From the NCBI GenBank assembly GCA_029239935.1, contig JARBTY010000051.1, positions 1 to 14,952 on the forward strand: a stretch of DNA of 14,952 nt, in the 5' to 3' direction. The translations under genes and the position numbers were made by a program. Below are positions 1-8,436 of this stretch, one piece after another (positions within the stretch are counted from its first letter, which is position 1; every line of letters begins with the position of its first letter). The notes under the pieces are model-generated. The model did not search any database. It saw nothing but the letters and a program-made list of their open reading frames with translations, and was not told the DNA's origin. This DNA is from Clostridia bacterium (GTDB lineage Bacteria > Bacillota_A > Clostridia > Lachnospirales > Cellulosilyticaceae).

Positions 1-658
1 CCATATCGTATATTTCATGAGCTTCTATGAGCCATTGGAGTTTTTTGTCAAAATCCCCTATATTCCCAATTATAACATCTAAATTATTAACATACAAGTG
101 AATTTGTTCAACGTTATAAACATCTATGCTTTTAACTTTTGCTTCATAGTTATATTTTTTTAATACATTAATGATTTCTACACTGCTTAAGAAATTGTCT
201 TCATTTTGAACAGGCAGGGTGTCTCCTATCTTAAATTCTGTAAATTCCAGTCCTTGTATAATAGGCAGTGCAACTCTGTCATTACTGGTTTGTTCTATGA
301 CCTGACCCATTTCATCTAAACAAAGATATGTTCCCATAAAAGGAACATATCCTAAAGCTTCTCTTTCTACTAATGCAATGACTACTTTTCCTGGAAACAT
401 ATACTTCACACTGGCATCCTTAATATAAGCTAGATTTAATAGCTTAGTTTTTGCTTCTTTAAAAGATGTGCTGAGTATATGTTTATTTTTTAACATACAA
501 GTATCTATTATTTCTTGGTCACTATACAAGTTATTATTCTCAACTTCAATCTGTGTAATATTCCAAACAGGCATAATCATTATAATACCTGCTGCTAAAA
601 CAAAGAGTATCGTAATATATAGTTTCTTCTTTAGTTTATCCCTATTATGGTTTTTCAC
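1..658 (-). CDS. ftsQ: Cell division protein FtsQ/DivIB (3' end outside window)
   Basis: Translating the minus strand gives 219 residues of a bitopic membrane protein that continues past the left edge. The order is a short basic cytoplasmic tail (VKNHNRDKLKKKLY), one membrane helix at about residues 12-30, then an extracellular POTRA domain at about 33-100. The POTRA domain starts ITQIEVENNNLYS and ends in the family-typical F-P-G-K-V-x-I-x-x-x-E-R-E pattern. A FtsQ/DivIB beta domain follows. The family scaffolds the divisome with FtsL and DivIC. The start is a GTG at 658-656; a GAAGGAG ribosome site ends 8 nt upstream, inside the last codons of murA, whose stop is 5 nt away, so the two genes are probably translationally coupled. 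The last position among the wall genes fits divIB. The C-terminus cannot be judged. Confidence 0.87.
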   Translation of the reverse strand, partial: MKNHNRDKLKKKLYITILFVLAAGIIMIMPVWNITQIEVENNNLYSDQEIIDTCMLKNKHILSTSFKEAKTKLLNLAYIKDASVKYMFPGKVVIALVEREALGYVPFMGTYLCLDEMGQVIEQTSNDRVALPIIQGLEFTEFKIGDTLPVQNEDNFLSSVEIINVLKKYNYEAKVKSIDVYNVEQIHLYVNNLDVIIGNIGDFDKKLQWLIEAHEIYDM

Positions 659-663
659 ACCTA

Positions 664-1914
664 CTACTCCTTCTCTTGTATAGAGGCCCCTAGACTTCTT
701 AAATCTAACGCAATATCTTGATATCCTCTTTGTATATGATGAATATTTTCTACAACGGTGTCCCCTTGTGCTCCTAACCCTGCTAAAACCAGTGCTGCTC
801 CTCCTCTAAGATCTTCGGCATAAACATTTGTTCCCATTAAAAAAGGGGTGGATTTTATAATAGCTATTTTCCCTTCAATGTTTATGTTAGCACCCATTCT
901 TATTAGTTCATAAGCTGCTTTAAATCTTGCTTCAAATAAATTCTCTTTAATAATACTCATCTCGCCACAGGTACATAGAAGTGCCATCATCTGAGACTGC
1001 ATGTCAGTCGGATACCCTGGATATGGCTCAGTTGTTATATTAACACCTTTTAACTTTTTAGGGGAAATGAGCGTTATCCTGTCAGTTTCTTCAATAATCG
1101 TACACCCAGTTTCTTCAAGCTTTGATGTAATTGCCCTTAAATGATCCGGCCTTACATCCTTTAAAGTAATTGTCCCTCTTGTAATAGCAGCCGCCACCAA
1201 GTAGGTGCCTGCAATGATCCTATCTGGAATCACCTTATAGGCCACTGAATGCAGCTTTTTTACCCCTTGAATGTATATTGTCTCTGTCCCTGCTCCAGAT
1301 ATCTTAGCACCAGAAGCATTAAGGTAGTTTTGTAAATCTACTATTTCTGGTTCTCGTGCCGTATTATAAATAATGGTATCCCCTGTTGCTAAGGTAGCTG
1401 CTAACATAATGTTTTCTGTTGCACCTACACTTGGAAAATCGAGATGAATTTTAGCGCCTTGAAGGTGTGGACTCTTGCAAATAATAAAACCGTGCTCTTC
1501 AGTAACCGTAATACCCATTTTTTTAAAAGCACTCAAATGTAAGTCTATCGGTCTTGCCCCTAGAGGGCATCCTCCTGGATAGCTAATTCTAGCTTTTCCA
1601 AACTTTCCTATTATAGCACCTAATAATATAATAGAAGAGCGCATTTTTCTTACTAGTTGTTCGGGTATGTCATAACTCTTTATTGTACTAGTATCTATAA
1701 TCAATGTTTTATTATCCCACTTAATATTGCAGCCTAATTGTCTTAAAATTTCTAACATCGTCTCAACATCCTCAATCTTCGGACAGTTGTAAAGATGTGT
1801 TGTCTCTCCACTTAATATGGTTGCTGCTATAATTGGCAGAACTGCATTTTTGCTGGCATCTATACGCAATTCACCTTCTAGACGCTCACCTCCATGAATA
1901 ATGTATTTACTCAT
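664..1914 (-). CDS. murA: UDP-N-acetylglucosamine 1-carboxyvinyltransferase MurA
   Basis: MurA transfers enolpyruvyl from PEP to UDP-GlcNAc, the first committed cytoplasmic step of peptidoglycan synthesis. The 416-residue length is normal for the family. Visible key residues are Lys22-Asn23 in the N-terminal DASKNA segment, Cys116 in the PGGCPLGARP loop (the position alkylated by fosfomycin), Asp304 in GYPTDMQ (the general base), and the RGGAAL motif near the C-terminus. The Cys is not replaced by Asp, so a fosfomycin-sensitive enzyme is predicted. The ATG at 1914-1912 is preceded by AGGAGGTG 7 nt away, the strongest ribosome site in the left half. It sits 73 nt after spoVE/ftsW and 5 nt before ftsQ. 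Many Firmicutes carry two murA paralogues; whether a second exists here cannot be seen. Confidence 0.97.
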   Translation of the reverse strand: MSKYIIHGGERLEGELRIDASKNAVLPIIAATILSGETTHLYNCPKIEDVETMLEILRQLGCNIKWDNKTLIIDTSTIKSYDIPEQLVRKMRSSIILLGAIIGKFGKARISYPGGCPLGARPIDLHLSAFKKMGITVTEEHGFIICKSPHLQGAKIHLDFPSVGATENIMLAATLATGDTIIYNTAREPEIVDLQNYLNASGAKISGAGTETIYIQGVKKLHSVAYKVIPDRIIAGTYLVAAAITRGTITLKDVRPDHLRAITSKLEETGCTIIEETDRITLISPKKLKGVNITTEPYPGYPTDMQSQMMALLCTCGEMSIIKENLFEARFKAAYELIRMGANINIEGKIAIIKSTPFLMGTNVYAEDLRGGAALVLAGLGAQGDTVVENIHHIQRGYQDIALDLRSLGASIQEKE

Positions 1915-1987
1915 TTAAGAGCACCTCCTGAAATAGGTAAGCTTCTATAAAACCATTTTATTCCTTTAAGTGGAAATTTGTTACATA

Positions 1988-3196
1988 TTACTTATTAACC
2001 TTTTGGATATTGGAATTTGTAGATATATTTAAGAGTACGCCTAGTGTTCCTAATAAAACCGCAAGTGCTGTCCCACCATAACTTACAAGCGGCAGCTGCA
2101 TACCTGTAGTAGGAATAGTGTTAGTATTTACTGAGACATTAATAAGTACCTGTATGCCTACCATAGTCGATATACCTGTTGCCACTAAAGACCCAAAATA
2201 ATCTGAGGCCTGCACGGCTATGATAAGCCCTCTTATTACTAAAATACTGTACCCAATAAGCAATATAACCGCTCCTACAAGTCCTAACTCTTCACAGATG
2301 ACAGCAAATATAATGTCATTATGAGGTTCTGGTAAAAAACCTTGCTTTTGAATACCCCTTCCCAGCCCCACACCAAATATGCCGCCTGAACCCACTGCAT
2401 AAAGAGATTGTATAGGCTGATAGCCTTTGTCAACAGGATCTAGCCACGGATTTTTCCATACTCTGATGCGATCCAATCGATAAGGCTTTAATATGTCTTT
2501 AACGATAGGTATATTAAGTTCTTGCTCTGGCTCAGTTGACATGGCCAAATAATAAATCCCACCAGCCAGACCAAAACCGATTATTCCAAGTATCATATAA
2601 TACCATATCCTTGAACTAGCTACAAATATAATCATAATCCCTATAAAAAAAATAACAATTGCCGAACTGAGATTTTCAATGGCTACAATACCCGTTGGTA
2701 AAAGTACAAGCCCCCATGCTCTCACTATGTACTTAAATTGATTCATTTCTTTTCTATGTTTAATAATATATGCTGAAAGCATAATAACCACACCTATTTT
2801 GGCTATTTCTGACGGCTGAAACTGTGTAAACCCTAAGTCAATCCACCGTGTTGCGCCATTGATTGTTTTACCAATAAACATAACACTAATTGATAGTCCT
2901 AGACTTACGATATAGAGTGTTGTTGCCAAAAACATATTCGACAATATACGGTAGTTAAATTTAAAAGCTACTCCCAGCATAATGACAACACCTATTATAC
3001 CTATTGTCAGCTGTTTGATTGCGAAAGAAGCCGGCTGACTTCCTTTAATAGTTGCATAATAAAAGCTTGCACTATAGACCATAATAATGCCAAATCCTAC
3101 GATTAATAATATAATCCCTAACAAAATCATATCCGGTGTATTTTTAGATGATTTTTTTCTCTTCTTTGTAAGGTTCGTCTCTGCTCCTGTAGCCAT
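1988..3196 (-). CDS. spoVE: SEDS-family peptidoglycan glycosyltransferase SpoVE/FtsW
   Basis: A polytopic membrane protein of about 10 helices in the SEDS family, which polymerises lipid II into glycan strands together with a class B PBP. Signatures seen are VYSASFYY in the first helix, GATRWIDLG...QPSE, the PEPHNDIIFAVICEELG loop with the conserved Asp (residue 294 counted from the start chosen here), and LPLVSYGGTA near the end. The open frame could begin at a GTG at 3205, but that codon overlaps the murD stop and its only purine run abuts it. ATG at 3196 lies 9 nt after GGAAGG and is preferred, giving 402 residues. Lying with spoVD in a sporulator's dcw cluster favours SpoVE; it may also, or instead, serve as the vegetative FtsW. 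A single-copy clostridial gene could do both jobs. Confidence 0.93.
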   Translation of the reverse strand: MATGAETNLTKKRKKSSKNTPDMILLGIILLIVGFGIIMVYSASFYYATIKGSQPASFAIKQLTIGIIGVVIMLGVAFKFNYRILSNMFLATTLYIVSLGLSISVMFIGKTINGATRWIDLGFTQFQPSEIAKIGVVIMLSAYIIKHRKEMNQFKYIVRAWGLVLLPTGIVAIENLSSAIVIFFIGIMIIFVASSRIWYYMILGIIGFGLAGGIYYLAMSTEPEQELNIPIVKDILKPYRLDRIRVWKNPWLDPVDKGYQPIQSLYAVGSGGIFGVGLGRGIQKQGFLPEPHNDIIFAVICEELGLVGAVILLIGYSILVIRGLIIAVQASDYFGSLVATGISTMVGIQVLINVSVNTNTIPTTGMQLPLVSYGGTALAVLLGTLGVLLNISTNSNIQKVNK

Positions 3197-3201
3197 TGTT
3201 C

Positions 3202-4575
3202 TCACCCTTCCAAATGATTTACTATTTCTTTGAACAGATCTCCTCGTTGTTCATAACTTTCAAACATATCCCAGCTTGCACAGGCCGGTGACAAAAGTAT
3301 ACATTCTCCGCTTTGGCTCTCTGTGTATGCTGTGATAATAGCCTGTTCAAACGTATCAAAACCAGTTATCTCCGTATATCCCTCTTCTAGACATTCTGTT
3401 ACAATCTGCTGTTTTGTTTCACCAATAACATATACCTTTTTAACTCGGCCATGAAATAATTTAATCCAGTCCTTAAATGTCGTGTTTTTGTCCATCCCTC
3501 CAGCAATGAGACGAATAGGCTTTTGAAGCACGCTAAGACCTGTCAATCCCGCAATAGCCGCATCTGTGTTTGTTGCTTTGGAATCATTAAAAAAGTCTAT
3601 CCCTCTTTTCGTTGCCACATATTCTGTTCTATGGGCAACGCCTTTAAAAGCTGTTAAGCTGCTCTTTATGTGATATAGGGGCACGCCAAATGCAGTGGTA
3701 ATAGCCACTGCTGCTAAAGCATTTTCTATGTTATGGCTTCCTTTTATCTTAAGATCTTCTACAGAACATATTAACTGTTCTTCTCCACTCATATTTTCAA
3801 ACAGACTATTTTCTTTAACATAAGCACCTTTGTCTGGCCTATGGGTAAGAGAAAATGTGATACACTGACCTTTTGTCTTGAGTTTCGCTTCTTCAAAATA
3901 GGCATCTCTAGGATTTAAAATACAGAAGTCAGATGCCTGCTGATTTTTAAATATATTATATTTGCATGCGCAATAATTCTCCATCGTATGATGTCTATTA
4001 AGGTGGTCTGGGGTTATATTGAGTATGGCACTGACAACCGGATGAAATGACTTGATGGTTTCTAACTGAAAACTACTGACCTCTGCTACAATGACCCCTT
4101 CAGCCGAAACAGACAAGACATCTTCGCTAAAGGCCCTTCCTATATTACCTACCACATAAGTTTCAGGATTATAGCTCTTTAAAATTTCTCCTACCAACGT
4201 AGTTGTTGTTGTCTTGCCATTTGTTCCTGTAATAGCTATAATCGGTGCTTTGCAGAATCGGGATGCAAATTCAAATTCACCTATAACCTCTATTTTGCTA
4301 TCATAGGCTTTCTCAATAATAGGTGTTTCTAAAGAAATGCCCGGACTCACTATAACTAGGTCAAATAAGTGAACAGGGGCCTCTTCTCCTAAAAAGAACT
4401 GGACGCCAGACTCTTTCATATCGTTTATCTCATTTTTTCCAGAGACATCCCATTTTTCATAAGGTTTGCCATCGTAGACAGATACCTTAGCCCCTCGGCT
4501 AAGTGCCAGCTTAGCTGCTCCTATACCACTTCTGGCGCACCCTACTATTAAAATATTACTGTCTTTAATATCCAT
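3202..4575 (-). CDS. murD: UDP-N-acetylmuramoyl-L-alanine--D-glutamate ligase MurD
   Basis: This cytoplasmic ATP-dependent ligase adds D-glutamate to UDP-MurNAc-L-Ala. Its 457 residues show an N-terminal UDP-binding Rossmann region (ILIVGCARSG, residues 8-17), the Mur ligase P-loop TGTNGKTTTT from residue 116, the central NITPDHLNRH motif, and a C-terminal domain with GVAHRTEYV, FNDSKATNTDA and LIAGGMDKN. These identify MurD rather than MurC, MurE or MurF. The ATG follows GGAGGT at 5 nt spacing. It starts 15 nt after mraY, and its TGA at 3202-3204 lies 5 nt before the preferred spoVE start, so the genes are tightly packed and probably co-translated. Confidence 0.97.
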   Translation of the reverse strand: MDIKDSNILIVGCARSGIGAAKLALSRGAKVSVYDGKPYEKWDVSGKNEINDMKESGVQFFLGEEAPVHLFDLVIVSPGISLETPIIEKAYDSKIEVIGEFEFASRFCKAPIIAITGTNGKTTTTTLVGEILKSYNPETYVVGNIGRAFSEDVLSVSAEGVIVAEVSSFQLETIKSFHPVVSAILNITPDHLNRHHTMENYCACKYNIFKNQQASDFCILNPRDAYFEEAKLKTKGQCITFSLTHRPDKGAYVKENSLFENMSGEEQLICSVEDLKIKGSHNIENALAAVAITTAFGVPLYHIKSSLTAFKGVAHRTEYVATKRGIDFFNDSKATNTDAAIAGLTGLSVLQKPIRLIAGGMDKNTTFKDWIKLFHGRVKKVYVIGETKQQIVTECLEEGYTEITGFDTFEQAIITAYTESQSGECILLSPACASWDMFESYEQRGDLFKEIVNHLEG

Positions 4576-4590
4576 TATTTACCTCCAAAA

Positions 4591-5550
4591 TTATAAAGCG
4601 ATAAGCCCTAATAAACACATAATAGCTGTTACAACACAAAAGACGGTAACAACCTTTGTTTCAGGCCATCCGCTTAATTCGAAATGATGGTGAATCGGTG
4701 CCATTTTAAATAATCTTTTTTTAGTCTTTTTAAAATAAGCTACTTGCAAGATGACCGAAACATTCTCAATGACATAAACGATACCTACTATCAAAATAAA
4801 TAACGGCATCTTCATGACAAAGGCTGTAGATATGACAAAACCTCCTAGAGCAAGAGATCCTGTATCCCCCATAAACACTTTTGCTGGATAGCTGTTAAAC
4901 AGTAAAAAACCAAGTAAACTTCCGACTGCCGCTGCCGCTATAGGTAAAACGTTACTATAGGCCGCCCAGGCAATAGCTGCAAAATACGTTGCTACTAATA
5001 CTGTTACTCCTGAGGCTAACCCATCCAGACCGTCTGTTAGGTTCACAGCATTTACAACGCCTATGACTGCTACCACTAAGAATGGCCAAAACAATATCCC
5101 AAGTTCTAACTCCTTACCGTCACTAAAAGGCAGAATAATGCTTGTATTTAATCTTAAATAATATCTTAACAGACATGCCAAAACAAAGGTCACCATCATC
5201 TGAGCGATAATCTTCTGGGAAGCTGTAAGTCCCAGTGAGCGCCTTTTTACAATCTTGATATAATCATCTATAAAACCGATTAGACCAAAAGACACTGTTA
5301 CGAAAAGTATAATCTGAAGTTCTTTATTACCAATAACAAATAATAAGCTTGTAAGCACCATACTTGTCAGAATAATAATCCCTCCCATAGTAGGTGTTCC
5401 TGACTTTTTAAGATGACTATTGGGGCCATCTTGCCGTATATTTTGCCCGAATTTCAGCTTTTGTAATAAAGGGATTACAAAAGGGCTTATTACAATATTA
5501 AGAAAAAACGCTATTAAAACCGCATATAATGCCTCATTGTTCATCGCCAT
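4591..5550 (-). CDS. mraY: Phospho-N-acetylmuramoyl-pentapeptide-transferase MraY
   Basis: An integral membrane enzyme of about 10 helices that transfers phospho-MurNAc-pentapeptide to undecaprenyl phosphate to form lipid I. The 319-residue length is normal. Family motifs seen are DDY at 95-97, NLTDGLDGLA from 170, FMGDTGSLALGG from 226, and MAPIHHHFELSGWPE from 283 with the His triad. The start overlaps the 3' end of murF by 17 nt. A second ATG two codons in (5544-5542) is 6 nt after GGTGA and may be the true start, which would leave an 11-nt overlap. The upstream ATG uses a weaker AGGA at 7 nt. Either way murF and mraY look translationally coupled. Confidence 0.97.
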   Translation of the reverse strand: MAMNNEALYAVLIAFFLNIVISPFVIPLLQKLKFGQNIRQDGPNSHLKKSGTPTMGGIIILTSMVLTSLLFVIGNKELQIILFVTVSFGLIGFIDDYIKIVKRRSLGLTASQKIIAQMMVTFVLACLLRYYLRLNTSIILPFSDGKELELGILFWPFLVVAVIGVVNAVNLTDGLDGLASGVTVLVATYFAAIAWAAYSNVLPIAAAAVGSLLGFLLFNSYPAKVFMGDTGSLALGGFVISTAFVMKMPLFILIVGIVYVIENVSVILQVAYFKKTKKRLFKMAPIHHHFELSGWPETKVVTVFCVVTAIMCLLGLIAL

Positions 5551-6922
5551 TCACCTTTCCTGCCTCTTCTACCATCTGTTCGAAATGCATACCTCTGGAT
5601 GCTTTAAATAGAACAGTATCTCCCGAATGTAATATATTTTTCATATCCTGTAGAAACGCCTCTTTTGTCGCATAATATAAGATTTTAGTACAAGAAGTCA
5701 TCTGGCGTGCACCTTCATAAATATGCTTTGCCAACTCTCCAACAGCACACAATACATCGATTTGTACTTGGCATGCAAATCTACCAACTTCTTCATGTAA
5801 ATTTTTAGCATGCTCACCCATTTCAAACATATCACCTAATACAGCTATTTTTCGATTGGCATCAGGATAACTTTGTAATACCTTTAAAGCCGCATACATA
5901 GAATCAGTACTTGCATTATAGGTATCATCCATAACTGTTATGCCATTATCATAGACTTGAATATGCATCCTCATCTTAGTTGGTCTATAAGTCTCTATGC
6001 CTGCTAAAACCTCAGTTTTTGTGAGCCCCAGGTGTTCAGCTATTGCTATAGCTGCCAAGGTATTGTATACCATATGTTCACCTAACCCTTCAACTGATAG
6101 GTTGTAGTGGTGTTGAGGAGTAACAATATCGGCTGTTGTGCTCTGCTTGCCACCAACTATATTTTTTGCATAGTATGGATACTGTGGCGACAGGCCATAT
6201 TTCAACGTTTCAAAAGATATCTGATTCATTTGACCCAATAAATCATTATCCCCATTAATAATGAGTACTCCATTTGTATCAAGACCGTCTAATATTTCAA
6301 GCTTAGCTTGTAGGATTCCCGCCCTACTCCCTAAATACTCTATATGTGAAGTGCCAATGTTGGTAATAACAGCAATCTGTGGGGTAGCTGCCAAACTTAA
6401 TTTATGGATTTCTCCAAAATGATTCATTCCTAACTCCACAACTGCTACCTCGTGATGTTTTTCGAGTTTAAACAGAGTAAGAGGAAGTCCTATTTCATTA
6501 TTATAATTCCCCTCCGTCTTATGGACTTTAAATTTAGCACTTAAAACTGCCGCAATGATTTCTTTCGTACTTGTCTTTCCTACACTGCCCGTGATACCTA
6601 TTACAGGAATCTTAAAAAGACTTCTATAATATTGAGCTAAATCCAAAAGTGCCTTTTTTGTATCTCTGACATAAATAGTACATAATCTGTCATCTTCAAT
6701 TGACCGCTCTTCTGTAAGTACCGCTATTGCCCCTTGGTCAAAAACTTTATTAATAAATTGATGCCCATCAAATCTTTCACCCTTCAAAGGAATAAATAAA
6801 CTTTGCTTATCTATTTGACGTGAATCTATGGTGATAGACTGAACAATCCCATTATGAAGTCTAAGTGAATTAAGGCACTCTCCATCAACAGCCTTAAGAA
6901 TATCTTGTAATTCTAGTTCCAT
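5534..6922 (-). CDS. murF: UDP-N-acetylmuramoyl-tripeptide--D-alanyl-D-alanine ligase MurF
   Basis: MurF joins D-Ala-D-Ala to the UDP-MurNAc-tripeptide, finishing the cytoplasmic pentapeptide precursor. The 462 residues show an N-terminal substrate domain (ITIDSRQ and LFIPLKGERFDGHQFI, residues 30-58), the MurF-type P-loop TGSVGKTSTK at 111-120, TEGNYNNEIGLPLTL, VVELGMNHFGEI, and the C-terminal DDTYNAS and AVLGDMFEMG motifs. The start codon overlaps the murE stop in a TAATG arrangement, with GGAGG 7 nt upstream inside murE, a classic coupling layout. Its own end overlaps mraY. Confidence 0.97.
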   Translation of the reverse strand: MELELQDILKAVDGECLNSLRLHNGIVQSITIDSRQIDKQSLFIPLKGERFDGHQFINKVFDQGAIAVLTEERSIEDDRLCTIYVRDTKKALLDLAQYYRSLFKIPVIGITGSVGKTSTKEIIAAVLSAKFKVHKTEGNYNNEIGLPLTLFKLEKHHEVAVVELGMNHFGEIHKLSLAATPQIAVITNIGTSHIEYLGSRAGILQAKLEILDGLDTNGVLIINGDNDLLGQMNQISFETLKYGLSPQYPYYAKNIVGGKQSTTADIVTPQHHYNLSVEGLGEHMVYNTLAAIAIAEHLGLTKTEVLAGIETYRPTKMRMHIQVYDNGITVMDDTYNASTDSMYAALKVLQSYPDANRKIAVLGDMFEMGEHAKNLHEEVGRFACQVQIDVLCAVGELAKHIYEGARQMTSCTKILYYATKEAFLQDMKNILHSGDTVLFKASRGMHFEQMVEEAGKVNGDEQ

Positions 6923-8373
6923 TACATTTCCTCCTGCATGTAGGCCTTAACCACTTCTGAATCATCAAAATGTATGATTCTATCTTTTAGTATTTGATAA
7001 TTCTCATGACCTTTCCCTGCAACAAGTACAACATCTCCTTCTTGGGCTTCTTTTAATGCCAAAAGGATAGCTTTTTCCCTATCTTCTATTTTAACATAAG
7101 CGGAATCCAATCTCTTGACCCCTATTTCTATTTCATCTATGATTTGTGTGGGTGATTCACTTCTTGGATTATCTGAGGTAATAATCACTTTATCTGAATA
7201 TTTGGCAGCTATTTCCCCCATCATGGGTCTTTTAGTTTTGTCCCTGTCACCGCCACATCCAAACACTGTAATCACTTTATTTTGAGCAAACTGGCTGATA
7301 GTTGAAAGCACATTTTCAAGACCGTCTGGGGTGTGGGCATAATCTACAAGAACACTATAGCCTTTAGATGATACAAAAGACTGCACCCTCCCTGGAACAC
7401 CTTTTACCTGTGAAAGTGCTGTAACAATGTGATCCATAGGTATATCAAGAGAGCAGGCTGCCGCTATCACTGCTAAAGTATTATAGACTGTAAATTTACC
7501 TGGAATAGGTACCTTAACCTGATAACTTCCTTTCGGACACAGCAAGGTATATTCAACACCTGATGAAGTAATTTTCACATCTGAGGCTTTATAGTCTGCC
7601 TGCTCCTCTATACCATAAGTGATAATTTTACAAGTTGCTTCTTTAATCATCTCCGCTCCATACTCACTATCCTTATTAATAATACCTTCCTTACATAATT
7701 TAAATAATTTTGCCTTGGCATGGGCATAATTTTCCATATTTTTATGAAAATCCAAGTGATCTTGAGTTAAATTGGTAAATATTCCCACTTCAAAGTTTGA
7801 ACCATCTACTCTGTTTAAATCTAAAGCATGAGATGACACTTCCATGATCGCATACTCTACTTCATGCTCCACCATTTTATGAAAAATAGCCTGTAAGTCC
7901 AAAGATTCTGGTGTAGTACGTTCTGCCTTTAAAACCATTTCGCCTATTCTGTTTTCAATTGTTCCTATAATACCAATTGTTTTTTGATAACTTTCAAGAA
8001 TCTGCCCTAATAAATAGGTGATACTGGTTTTTCCGTTTGTGCCTGTCACTCCAACTAAATTTAAGTTTTGTGAAGGATATTTAAACATATTATTGGCAAT
8101 AACAGCCATGGCACTTCTTGTATTCACCACTTGGATAATGGCAATATCTTGTCTGTCGCACTTTACACCTTTCTGAACTACCAGTGCTTTCACACCATTT
8201 TCAATGGCAGCATCAATGAACTGATGTCCATCTGTTTTAAATCCCTCTATAGCAATAAACAACCCACTTTTTGTCTTGATACGTGAGTCATAAATAACAT
8301 TGTCAATTTCCGCTTCTAAATCTCCACGAATACATTCATATTGTAACCCAACTACCAGATCTTTTAGCTTCAT
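6922..8373 (-). CDS. murE: UDP-MurNAc-L-Ala-D-Glu--meso-diaminopimelate ligase MurE
   Basis: This cytoplasmic ligase adds the third residue of the stem peptide. From the start chosen here it has 483 residues, with the P-loop VTGTNGKTS at about 109-117, AERTTPESLDLQ, MEVSSHALDLNRV, NLTQDHLDFH and DYAHTPDGL. The DNPR motif is at residues 401-404, which in this family marks meso-DAP rather than lysine specificity, so A1-gamma-type peptidoglycan is inferred. An ATG five codons upstream (8388) is in frame, but ATG at 8373 sits 5-6 nt after GAGGAGGG and is the better start. The 5' flank holds a candidate extended -10 promoter. The stop overlaps the murF start by one base. Confidence 0.96.
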   Translation of the reverse strand: MKLKDLVVGLQYECIRGDLEAEIDNVIYDSRIKTKSGLFIAIEGFKTDGHQFIDAAIENGVKALVVQKGVKCDRQDIAIIQVVNTRSAMAVIANNMFKYPSQNLNLVGVTGTNGKTSITYLLGQILESYQKTIGIIGTIENRIGEMVLKAERTTPESLDLQAIFHKMVEHEVEYAIMEVSSHALDLNRVDGSNFEVGIFTNLTQDHLDFHKNMENYAHAKAKLFKLCKEGIINKDSEYGAEMIKEATCKIITYGIEEQADYKASDVKITSSGVEYTLLCPKGSYQVKVPIPGKFTVYNTLAVIAAACSLDIPMDHIVTALSQVKGVPGRVQSFVSSKGYSVLVDYAHTPDGLENVLSTISQFAQNKVITVFGCGGDRDKTKRPMMGEIAAKYSDKVIITSDNPRSESPTQIIDEIEIGVKRLDSAYVKIEDREKAILLALKEAQEGDVVLVAGKGHENYQILKDRIIHFDDSEVVKAYMQEEM

Positions 8374-8402
8374 GGTAACCCTCCTCATTATATTTCCTAG
8401 TT

Positions 8403-8411
8403 ATTATATCA
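8403..8411 (-). promoter_or_regulatory. Candidate extended -10 promoter for murE
   Basis: In the short gap between spoVD and murE the minus strand reads TGATATAAT: a perfect TATAAT (8408-8403) with the TGn extension (8411-8409). No good -35 hexamer is seen 17 bp upstream (TTTTTA at best), which fits an extended -10 promoter. The start point would be near 8396, about 23 nt before the murE ATG, leaving the GAGGAGGG ribosome site inside the leader. This would let murE and the genes after it be expressed independently of the mraZ promoter. An AT-rich gap can produce such matches by chance, so confidence is moderate. Confidence 0.5.
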
Positions 8412-8436
8412 CGAGTTCTGCATATTAAAAAGTCAT

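Noticed and set aside
468..683. Plus-strand open frame opposite ftsQ and the end of murA
   Set aside because: It is antisense to a well-supported ftsQ/divIB frame, has no recognisable domain, and its hydrophobic bias follows from the opposite strand.
1940..1980. Possible promoter before murA (TAAAAT with a GTAACA-like -35)
   Set aside because: The -35 matches only four of six bases at 18-bp spacing and the gap is AT-rich; not strong enough to annotate.
3197..3205. GTG start for spoVE at 3205
   Set aside because: The codon overlaps the murD stop and its purine run directly abuts it; ATG at 3196 has GGAAGG at a proper 9-nt spacing.
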